Origin: Flavobacterium noncentrifugens
GTDB taxonomy: Bacteria; Bacteroidota; Bacteroidia; Flavobacteriales; Flavobacteriaceae
Assembly: GCF_900100375.1 (NCBI RefSeq)
Contig: NZ_FNEZ01000002.1
Location: forward strand, 558,001 to 622,000
Direction: 5' to 3'
Length of the DNA stretch: 64,000 bases
This document shows, piece after piece, positions 44,843-51,660 of the stretch. Both the position numbers and the translations under genes were made by a program. Positions within the stretch are counted from its first letter, which is position 1. Each line of letters starts with the position of its first letter. The notes beneath the pieces are model-generated. The model ran no database searches and was not told the origin of the DNA. It saw only the letters and a program-made list of their open reading frames with translations.

Positions 44843-44995
44843 GGGCGTTGCGCTGGCTGGAAAGTTTTTTTGAAATGAGGGCATTTTGTTAAGCCATCGC
44901 CAGGCTTTCCGCTGCAATCTTTTTTAAGGATTGAATTTCCCATCGCAAGCTCAGGGCAATCCTTAAAAAAGGATTTACGCTTTAATCCTTAACGC
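44843..44995 (+). repeat. Interspersed hairpin element, subtype 2, copy D (expanded)
   Basis: Subtype 2 is bounded by GGGCGTT and AACGC and carries CCAGGCTTTCCGCTGCAATC. Here the left arm has a roughly 40-base insertion. The inner stem is AATCTTTTTT with AAAAAAGGATT. The terminal stem is AAGGATTG with CAATCCTT (8 bp), closing further to CCC/GGG. It fills the spacer upstream of the aminotransferase gene, antisense to it. Confidence 0.75.
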
Positions 44996-45009
44996 AGGCA
45001 TCTGCAAAA

Positions 45010-46725
45010 CTACTGCGGCGTTTGTTTTTCCGGATTTGGATTCGGTTTTGGCTTTGCTTGCGGGTTGTTTTTGTCGTAATCCAAGGTTTCCTTCCTAATT
45101 TCCATCGGTACGTTTTCCTTTGCCATTTCGGCTTTGCTTTCTTTAATGATCTTGTCGTTGAGTTCGTTTTCCTCAGCCGGGAAAATATCGTCTTTCGTTC
45201 GGATGCGTTCGTCGCCGCGCCAAATGAAGCCTCTTAATTTGCGCGCATTTTCCGGCAAATCTTTCTCTGGATAAATGTCGCCGTCGACATTTGTAAAAAA
45301 CGTCATCGTATCGATCGTATTGCCGTTCAGCGTCATGTTGATCTTGGAACTGACATTTTTGTTGATTCCGATGAGTTCATTTTTATCGTTACGCATGTAA
45401 TAAACGACTTCGGTGTTCTTGACAATGTCGGCTTCGTAGAGTTTGTTGTCGCGGAATTTGCCGTATAAATTCAGCCCTTTGACCTGATTGAATCCGGTTC
45501 CAATCGTGTCTTTTGAAATGATAAATGCGTTGTTCAGCACTTTAAGCGAATCAAGTTTCTGGGTTTTGTCGTTGCCAATCAAATGCATCACATCGCCGGT
45601 CATCTGATTTTCAAAATTCCATAAAATCGGTTTGCCAATGAGCTGCGTGATGTTTGTTTTTTGGGACGAATGGATCGAATCGCATTTTCCTGCCAAATCA
45701 GTTTTATAAAATCTGGCGTTGTTAAAAGCGCGGATAACTCGGGTTTCGGGCTTTCCAGTAATCATTAGCACTTTTCCGTGAATGTAAACCGAGTCGTTGT
45801 CAACAAAATTCACAGCAACGGCGTGTTTGGTCACATACATCGAATCCTTCTGCTTGAAAACCTCGGCATAATGGCCTCGAATAATTCCCCGATTGATTGT
45901 ATCGGTAATCTTTACATTGTTTGTTGCCGATGCAAATTCGGCATTCCTGTTATAAAACAAACTGTCGCCTTCGATCAATCGGTCCTTATATTTAATATAG
46001 GACTTCCGAAGAAAATGCCCAACATTTTTCTTGCTGTCGTAAAATCCTTTTTCGGTATAAATAAAATTCTGTTCGCTTGTGATCGTCGATGGCCCGAATA
46101 AATACGAATGCCCCGAATTGTTGTAATAATCCAGATGATTCGATTTCACGACATATTTCGGGTTCGTAATCGTTACCGCAGTCAAAAACTGGAACTTTTT
46201 CTGAGCCGTATAATAACGTCCCGATTTGCTTCTCAGGATGTTGTCTTTATTCGTAATCGTTCCGTTCGTATTGTACCAGGCTTCCTGTTTGACGCGGTCA
46301 AAATTGAGCGTATCAGTCAGTAAAGTCATATCAGGAGATCGCATCACGACACTTCCGGTAGCATAAGCCTGCTTCACATTGCCATTGTATTCGGCATATT
46401 TGCTGTCCATAAACAACGTATCGCCTTGAACCATTTTCACGTTTCCGAAGGCTTTGATGTAATTTTCATCTGCAAAAAAATACGCTTTGTTGCAGGTCAT
46501 AACGACGCCATCATGGCGAAGGCGGACATTTCCAGTGAGCAAGGCAGCGCCGGGAAGCTCGGTTTCGTTGCGGTCGGCAAAATCAGAAAATTCAATAATA
46601 ATTTTCTGGGGCGCTTGCTGGGCGGTTTTTTTTGGCGCTTTTGCAGGCTTTTTCGGCGCTTGAGCAAATGCGGCAAAACCAATCGGCAATAGCAATATAT
46701 ATAGGAGAAAAAGAAATTTCTTCAA
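45010..46725 (-). CDS. OstA-like / LptA-domain exported protein
   Basis: The 571-residue protein has a signal peptide (MKKFLFLLYILLLPIGFAAFAQ) and a Pro/Lys-rich spacer. It then has repeated short beta strands of the OstA/LptA-jellyroll type: LTGNVRLRHDGVVMTCNKAYFFADENYIKAFGNVKM, followed by MVQGDTLFMDSKYAEYNGNVKQAYATGSVVMR. The pattern continues to about residue 480. The C-terminus is charged and proline-rich. OstA-like proteins bridge LPS across the periplasm. It is one candidate periplasmic LPS transport factor next to metabolic genes in a conserved order. It is not full LptD, having no obvious barrel. Confidence 0.86.
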   Translation of the reverse strand: MKKFLFLLYILLLPIGFAAFAQAPKKPAKAPKKTAQQAPQKIIIEFSDFADRNETELPGAALLTGNVRLRHDGVVMTCNKAYFFADENYIKAFGNVKMVQGDTLFMDSKYAEYNGNVKQAYATGSVVMRSPDMTLLTDTLNFDRVKQEAWYNTNGTITNKDNILRSKSGRYYTAQKKFQFLTAVTITNPKYVVKSNHLDYYNNSGHSYLFGPSTITSEQNFIYTEKGFYDSKKNVGHFLRKSYIKYKDRLIEGDSLFYNRNAEFASATNNVKITDTINRGIIRGHYAEVFKQKDSMYVTKHAVAVNFVDNDSVYIHGKVLMITGKPETRVIRAFNNARFYKTDLAGKCDSIHSSQKTNITQLIGKPILWNFENQMTGDVMHLIGNDKTQKLDSLKVLNNAFIISKDTIGTGFNQVKGLNLYGKFRDNKLYEADIVKNTEVVYYMRNDKNELIGINKNVSSKINMTLNGNTIDTMTFFTNVDGDIYPEKDLPENARKLRGFIWRGDERIRTKDDIFPAEENELNDKIIKESKAEMAKENVPMEIRKETLDYDKNNPQAKPKPNPNPEKQTPQ

Positions 46726-46819
46726 AGGTTATTTTTTTTGCCAAATTTATGAAAAAGCCTGCAATGATAATGTTTATTAAGAATTATTTATACCAACCAA
46801 AAAGCTACGCCCAAATTTT

Positions 46820-46827
46820 TATATTTG
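46820..46827 (+). promoter_or_regulatory. -7 element of the amylase gene
   Basis: TATATTTG matches TAnnTTTG and lies 24 bases upstream of the ATG at 46852. Confidence 0.45.
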
Positions 46828-46851
46828 TAACCCTGCGATAAATTTCGAACC

Positions 46852-48723
46852 ATGAAAAAAACAATCATCACGGCGATGGTGCTGCTGTCACTGTCGGCGA
46901 ATGCCCAAAACAAACAAAAATCGATGGATAAAAATAATACAGAAACGCCGCAGGAGAAAAAAGCGGTCGTTTACCAGGTTTTCACGCGGTTATTCGGAAA
47001 TAAAAATACGACCAACAAACCTTGGGGAACGATCGAGGAAAACGGCGTTGGAAAGTTCAATGACTTTACAGATCAGGCTTTGGCCGAAATCAAAAAACTC
47101 GGCGTAACGCACATTTGGTACACTGGCGTTCCACATCACGCGTTGGTCAATGACTATACAAAGTATGGTATTTCAAATGATGATCCCGAAGTGGTAAAAG
47201 GCCGTGCCGGTTCGCCGTATGCCGTCAAAGATTATTACAATGTGAATCCGGACTTAGCGGTTGATCCCGCAAAAAGGCTCGAAGAATTTGAAGCTTTAAT
47301 TGCCCGAACGCATAAAAACAGACTCAAAGTCATCATCGATATTGTCCCGAACCACATCGCCAGAAAATACGAAGGCAAGACCAATCCGAAAGGCGTTCGC
47401 GATTTTGGTGCAGATGATGATACTTCGGTCGAATACAAACGCAACAATAACTTTTATTACATTCCGGGACAGCATTTTCAGGTGCCAACATCAGATTCGT
47501 ACAAACCTTTGAATGGCGAGAAAAACCCACTGATTGACGGAAAATTCGATGAAAATCCGGCAAAATGGACTGGAAACGGATCGCGTTTGGCCAAGCCTGA
47601 TATTAACGATTGGTATGAAACCGTGAAAATCAATTACGGCATCAAGCCCGATGGGAGCAAGGATTTTCCTTTATTGCCTGACGGTTTTGGCGACAAATCG
47701 GTAAAGGAACATTTCGACTTCTGGAAGGATAAAGATGTGCCGGATTCCTGGAAAAAATTCCGTGACATTGCTTTGTACTGGACGGCGAAAGGCGTCGACG
47801 GTTTCCGTTTTGATATGGCCGAAATGGTTCCGTATGAATTTTGGAGTTATATGAATTCGGCGATCAAAATGAAAAATCCTGATGCTTTTTTAATTGCTGA
47901 AGTGTACAATCCGAAAGAATACCGCAATTACATTCATTTGGGGAAAATGGATTATTTGTATGACAAAGTCGAATTGTATGACAAATTAAAAGAAGTAATT
48001 CAGGGAAAAAGTGCGCCAGATCCGATTTCGGATATTCAAAACGGATTGGCAGATATCGAGCATCATATGCTACATTTCCTCGATAACCATGACGAACAGC
48101 GGCTTGCAAGCTCGGAATTTGCCGGAACACCAGAAAAAGGAAAACCGATGATGGTTATTTCTGCAACCATCAGCACGTCGCCAACGATGGTTTATTTCGG
48201 GCAGGAAGTAGGCGAGGCCGGAAATGAAAACGCTGGTTTTGGCACTCATTCGCGGACTTCAATCTTCGATTACATTGGCGTTCCGGCACATCAGCGCTGG
48301 ATGAATGGCGGAAAATTTGATGGTGGACAATTGTCACAATCTGAAAACGATTTGCGTGATTTTTACAAACGACTGTTGAATTTTACGATTTCAAGTCCGG
48401 CATTGATGGGCAAATTCCAGGAAATCCAAAAAGCAAACAGCCATATTACGCAAGGTTACGATCCCGGGATTTATTCTTATGTACGTTGGTCTGAGCATCA
48501 AAAACTCATTGTTGTAGCGAATTTTTCATGGATGTCGACAAGCAAATTTGAGTTAAAAGTTCCTGCTGATGTTATTAAGCAATGGAATTTGAAAGACGGC
48601 AAATACAATTTGACCGATGCGCTTTACGGAAAGAAAACGACTGAACTGGTTGTAATAAATGGTGAAGGAAAAGCACAAGTTTCGATTGAACCTTCGGAAT
48701 CTTTGATTTTTGCCATTCAATAA
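46852..48723 (+). CDS. Secreted GH13-family alpha-amylase-like glycoside hydrolase
   Basis: The 623-residue protein has a signal peptide (MKKTIITAMVLLSLSANAQ). The catalytic TIM barrel is GH13: region I IIDIVPNH (Asp163, His168), region II GVDGFRFDMAE with nucleophile Asp321, region III LIAEVYNP with acid/base Glu350, and region IV FLDNHDEQR with Asp414. A C-terminal beta domain follows from about residue 530 (GIYSYVRWSEHQKLIVVANFS). It should hydrolyse alpha-glucans outside the cytoplasm. No SusC/SusD or regulator is beside it. It has its own promoter and a bidirectional terminator, so it stands alone. Confidence 0.92.
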   Translation: MKKTIITAMVLLSLSANAQNKQKSMDKNNTETPQEKKAVVYQVFTRLFGNKNTTNKPWGTIEENGVGKFNDFTDQALAEIKKLGVTHIWYTGVPHHALVNDYTKYGISNDDPEVVKGRAGSPYAVKDYYNVNPDLAVDPAKRLEEFEALIARTHKNRLKVIIDIVPNHIARKYEGKTNPKGVRDFGADDDTSVEYKRNNNFYYIPGQHFQVPTSDSYKPLNGEKNPLIDGKFDENPAKWTGNGSRLAKPDINDWYETVKINYGIKPDGSKDFPLLPDGFGDKSVKEHFDFWKDKDVPDSWKKFRDIALYWTAKGVDGFRFDMAEMVPYEFWSYMNSAIKMKNPDAFLIAEVYNPKEYRNYIHLGKMDYLYDKVELYDKLKEVIQGKSAPDPISDIQNGLADIEHHMLHFLDNHDEQRLASSEFAGTPEKGKPMMVISATISTSPTMVYFGQEVGEAGNENAGFGTHSRTSIFDYIGVPAHQRWMNGGKFDGGQLSQSENDLRDFYKRLLNFTISSPALMGKFQEIQKANSHITQGYDPGIYSYVRWSEHQKLIVVANFSWMSTSKFELKVPADVIKQWNLKDGKYNLTDALYGKKTTELVVINGEGKAQVSIEPSESLIFAIQ

Positions 48724-48741
48724 TAATTTAAAATAAGCCAT

Positions 48742-48771
48742 AAAAAAGCCCTGAAATTTCAGGGCTTTTTT
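48742..48771. terminator. Bidirectional terminator between the amylase gene and purA
   Basis: Nearly perfect palindrome AAAAAGCCCTGAAA/TTTCAGGGCTTTTT. T runs exist in both readings, so it can stop the plus-strand amylase and minus-strand purA transcripts. Confidence 0.88.
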
Positions 48772-48814
48772 ATGCGTAAAGAATTTTTAAATCTCTAAAT
48801 CCTTTAATCTTTAA

Positions 48815-50086
48815 TTATTTTAAAATCGTTTGTTTCCGATCCGGGCCAACCGATACAATTTTAATCGGAACTTCAACCTCTTTTTCGATAAATTCGATGT
48901 ATTCCTTCAATTCAACAGGCAATTCATCATAAGTCGACATTCCTGTTAAATCAGCTTTCCAGCCTTTAAATTCAGAATACACAGGCGTAACATTTTCTGG
49001 TTCTATGTTGTATGGAAAATGTGAAATTTCTTCGCCTTTATATTGATAAGCCGTACATACTTTCAAGGTTTCAAAACCCGAAAGCACATCGCCTTTCATC
49101 ATCATTAATTGGGTTACACCGTTGATTTGGACTGCATATTTCAGCGCCACAAGATCAAGCCAGCCGCAGCGTCTTTTCCTTCCGGTAACCGAACCAAATT
49201 CATTTCCGACTTTCGCCATAATATCTCCGGCTTCCTCGAAATCTTCGGTAGGAAACGGGCCGCTTCCTACCCTAGTTGTATACGCTTTGAAAATTCCGAA
49301 AACGTCTTTGATTTTGTTTGGGGCAATCCCGAGTCCGGTACAAGCGCCGGCAGCAGTCGTATTTGAAGAAGTTACAAACGGATACGTTCCGAAATCAACA
49401 TCCAAAAGCGAACCTTGTGCGCCTTCACACAAAATCGATTTGCCATCTTTTTGCGCCTGGTGTAAATATTCTTCACTGTCAATAAAAGTCAGTTTTTTCA
49501 GATCTTCAATCGCATCGAAGAATTCTTTTTCAAGCTCAGCCAGATTGTATTGGATGGCGACGTCATAAAATGCGATCATCGCTTCATGCTTGTCGGCCAA
49601 ATGCCTGTATCTTTCCTTGAAATCTTCGAGTTCGAGATCGCCGACACGCAAACCGTTTCTTCCGGTTTTGTCCATGTAAGTCGGGCCGATTCCTTTTAAG
49701 GTCGAGCCGATTTTTGCTTTGCCTTTTGAAGCTTCAGAAGCCGCATCTAGCAAGCGGTGTGTTGGCAAAATCAAATGCGCTTTACGCGAAATGATCAGTT
49801 TGTTTTTAATGTCGAGGTTGAATTTCGCGAGGCCTTCTATTTCTTTTTGAAAAACTACAGGATCGATCACGACGCCGTTTCCAATGATATTGATGGAATT
49901 CGGATGGAAAATCCCTGATGGAATGGTTCTTAAAACGTGCTTGATTCCGTCAAATTCCAGCGTGTGCCCGGCATTTGGCCCGCCCTGGAAACGTGCGATG
50001 ATGTCATATTTTGAAGTTAATACATCGACGATTTTCCCTTTTCCTTCGTCTCCCCATTGCAATCCTAGTAATAAATCTACGGCCAT
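48815..50086 (-). CDS. purA: Adenylosuccinate synthase
   Basis: The 423-residue enzyme joins IMP and aspartate with GTP to make adenylosuccinate. The P-loop-like LLGLQWGDEGKGKIVDVL is at residues 5-22. Other family motifs are GGPNAGHTLEF, GNGVVIDP, KIGSTLKGIGPTYMDKTGR, EGAQGSLLDVDFGTYPFVTSSN, and TRVGSGPFPTE, VTGRKRRCGWLDLVAL. It is full length. The Fur-family gene lies upstream on the same strand, separated by the repeat-filled spacer. Confidence 0.97.
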   Translation of the reverse strand: MAVDLLLGLQWGDEGKGKIVDVLTSKYDIIARFQGGPNAGHTLEFDGIKHVLRTIPSGIFHPNSINIIGNGVVIDPVVFQKEIEGLAKFNLDIKNKLIISRKAHLILPTHRLLDAASEASKGKAKIGSTLKGIGPTYMDKTGRNGLRVGDLELEDFKERYRHLADKHEAMIAFYDVAIQYNLAELEKEFFDAIEDLKKLTFIDSEEYLHQAQKDGKSILCEGAQGSLLDVDFGTYPFVTSSNTTAAGACTGLGIAPNKIKDVFGIFKAYTTRVGSGPFPTEDFEEAGDIMAKVGNEFGSVTGRKRRCGWLDLVALKYAVQINGVTQLMMMKGDVLSGFETLKVCTAYQYKGEEISHFPYNIEPENVTPVYSEFKGWKADLTGMSTYDELPVELKEYIEFIEKEVEVPIKIVSVGPDRKQTILK

Positions 50087-50295
50087 TTTTTTTAATTAAT
50101 AATTAATAATGAACAATTAATAATGAATTGCTGTGTGTGAAATTCAGAATTCATTGCCTGTTATTAATTTGTTGTTAGTAGTTAGTTGTTGTGTTTATTA
50201 AGTGTTGTTTAAAATTCAATATTCGTTGTTCTAATCCAAAATTCAAATTCTTTAATATCACATGTTGATAATGGTAAATGCTGAAGTTTTTTGTC
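50087..50295. other. AT-rich spacer with short repeats upstream of purA
   Basis: The purA-fur spacer (50087-50416) has no gene. The first part holds a tract of TTAATTAATAATTAATAAT repeats (50092-50127), a GAATTCAGAATTC mini-palindrome and TTGTTGTTAGTAGTTAGTTG repeats. The rest is hairpin element E. Confidence 0.7.
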
Positions 50296-50411
50296 GCGTT
50301 AGGGATTAGCTTCGCTCAGTTCGGCTGCGCCTCGGGTGCAGTGAAAATCCTTTTGTGGCATTGCAAATGCGCAAAAGATTGAAACGGAAAGCCTGGCCGC
50401 AGGCAACGCCC
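50296..50411 (-). repeat. Interspersed hairpin element, subtype 2, copy E
   Basis: On the minus strand: GGGCGTTGCC, CCAGGCTTTCCGTTTCAATC, terminal hairpin GCATT/AATGC, AAAAGGATTTTCACTGCA, a 30-base insertion, then ATCCCTAACGC. The boundaries (GCGTT/AACGC) and inner stem match copies D and F. Sense to the fur and purA transcripts. Confidence 0.8.
50308..50337 (-). repeat. 30-nt mini-element inserted in copy E
   Basis: Minus-strand text ACCCGAGGCGCAGCC and TGAGCGAAGCT. Removing it restores the usual TGCA-ATCCC junction of subtype 2. A near copy occurs at 50426-50457. Confidence 0.6.
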
Positions 50412-50416
50412 AATTA

Positions 50417-50917
50417 TTAATTATTAGCTCCGCTCAATTCACCCTGCGGGCTCGGGTCATTATTAATTGTCTTCTTGTTTCCGTATAAATACAAAGAATG
50501 GTTGTGGATTTCAATGTCGAAAATCTCTTCAATTGTCTTCTTGATCGACTGGATCCGCGGGTCGCAGAATTCGATCACTTCGCCCGTATCGGTCATAATA
50601 ATATGGTCGTGGTTCTTGTCGAAGTATGACTTTTCATAGTGCGCCTGATTTTGTCCAAACTGGTGCTTTCGAACCAAAGCGCAATCAAGCAAAAGCTCGA
50701 TCGTATTGTAAAGCGTCGCACGGCTCACGCGGTAGTTTTTATTTTTCATCTTGAGATACAGGTTCTCAATATCAAAATGCTCCTCGCTGTCGTAAATTTC
50801 CTGTAGGATCGCATAGCGCTCAGGCGTTTTGCGGTGGCCTTTATTTTCCAGGTACATCGTAAAAACATTTTTTACAATCTCCTGATTTTTACTGTTGTCT
50901 ACGGATACTAATGTCAT
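50417..50917 (-). CDS. Fur-family transcriptional repressor with altered C-terminus
   Basis: This 166-residue Fur-family protein has the winged helix [21 protein letters not shown], then [19 protein letters not shown] as recognition region. The dimerisation domain contains [27 protein letters not shown]; the usual CxxC zinc site is replaced by TDTG, and the last quarter has no CxxC pair. The final residues, [18 protein letters not shown], are encoded by repeat and mini-element sequence rather than family sequence. The ATG at 50917 opens [15 protein letters not shown]. It probably senses metal or peroxide, but which metal is not evident. Confidence 0.85.
   Translation of the reverse strand: MTLVSVDNSKNQEIVKNVFTMYLENKGHRKTPERYAILQEIYDSEEHFDIENLYLKMKNKNYRVSRATLYNTIELLLDCALVRKHQFGQNQAHYEKSYFDKNHDHIIMTDTGEVIEFCDPRIQSIKKTIEEIFDIEIHNHSLYLYGNKKTINNDPSPQGELSGANN
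50426..50457 (-). repeat. 32-nt mini-element inside the fur 3' end
   Basis: Reverse-strand text ACCCGAGCCCGCAGG and TGAGCGGAGCT. It resembles the insertion at 50308-50337 and encodes the last residues [11 protein letters not shown] of the Fur-like protein. Confidence 0.6.
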
Positions 50918-50941
50918 AAGCGCAAAGGTAAGTTATTTCGG

Positions 50942-50996
50942 GAAAAGTCAAAAGTCAAAAGATATAAAAAGTCGAATGTAGAAAGTCAAATGTAGA
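50942..50996. repeat. Short tandem AAAGTC repeats upstream of the YdeI-like gene's stop side
   Basis: AAAGTC units and a tandem 14-base unit (AAGTCGAATGTAGA then AAGTCAAATGTAGA) at 50969-50996. They are related to the GACTTT array at 4253-4280 in reverse complement. Confidence 0.5.
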
Positions 50997-51026
50997 ACGG
51001 CTCAGATTGTGCTGAAAATGCTTGGA

Positions 51027-51494
51027 TCACAAATCGAGTTCCTGTTCTAATTTTTCGAGTGTTTGCGCGATTCTGGTGATTTTTTCATCCTCGGTTTTGG
51101 CCGAGAAAATCCAGTCGGTGGTTTCTTTTTGACGTTTTTTAGGGTAACTTTCAAAAAGCAGGAGCAGTTTTGGCTCTTCGCGCAGGCAGATTAAAAAATC
51201 TTCGGGAATGACTTGTTGGGCTTCATCGAGAAATAATAGGACTTTAACAACATCGCCTTCTTCTTTTTGAATTTTCTTCCGGATTTCGGCTTTTACAGCG
51301 ATAAAATTGCCTTCTTTCATCGCCCACATGTTGAAATCTTTCAATTCATATTCGTCAATAAATCCGCGAACGCGAATCGTATTGTTTTTTTTCTTTGGAA
51401 GTGTCAGAATCGTCGGCATCATAATAAACGTCCACGCGCCTTTACCTGTAAATTTTTTCAGGGTGCATTCGCCGTCAAAAATCGGTTTTTCCAA
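51027..51494 (-). CDS. YdeI/OmdA-like protein with N-terminal DUF1905 domain
   Basis: The family N-terminus is EKPIFDGECTLKKFTGKGAWTF, so I place the start at the TTG at 51494; no ATG lies in the right place, and the longer ORF runs into hairpin element F. The product is 155 residues. DUF1905 occupies about residues 5-90 (IRVRGFIDEYELKDFNMWAMKEGNFIAV). A YdeI/OmdA-like helix pair follows at the C-terminus (KRQKETTDWIFSAKTEDEKITRIAQTLEKL). Function is unknown; OmdA has been linked to outer-membrane stress. The start is uncertain. Confidence 0.7.
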   Translation of the reverse strand: MEKPIFDGECTLKKFTGKGAWTFIMMPTILTLPKKKNNTIRVRGFIDEYELKDFNMWAMKEGNFIAVKAEIRKKIQKEEGDVVKVLLFLDEAQQVIPEDFLICLREEPKLLLLFESYPKKRQKETTDWIFSAKTEDEKITRIAQTLEKLEQELDL

Positions 51495-51511
51495 TGTTGT
51501 TTGTTTTATTT

Positions 51512-51612
51512 GGGCGTGCCACCGGCTTCGTTCCTCTGCCGCTGTCGGGCTGTCCGCTTTATCTTTTTCGCTCGTGCCTCGCAAAAAAGGATGCCGCTTC
51601 CATCCCTCACGC
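51512..51612 (+). repeat. Interspersed hairpin element, subtype 2, copy F
   Basis: GGGCGTGCC, then GGGCTGTCCGCTTTATCTTTTT, loop GCTCGTGCCTCGC shared with copy B, AAAAAAGGATGCCGCTTCC, then ATCCCTCACGC. It sits immediately upstream of the YdeI-like gene, antisense to it. Confidence 0.75.
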
Positions 51613-51660
51613 GAACCGTAAATCTGAAACAATGACCAGCATTTCTTTTCCTGATGCCTT

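Noticed and set aside
44819..44917. N-terminal extension of the class III aminotransferase
   Set aside because: It lies in hairpin element D and AT-rich leader; the family start is the ATG at 44818.
9764..51612. Interpreting the hairpin elements as riboswitches of the downstream genes
   Set aside because: Copies A, B, D and F are antisense to both flanking genes while C and E are sense, and the flanking genes are unrelated in function.
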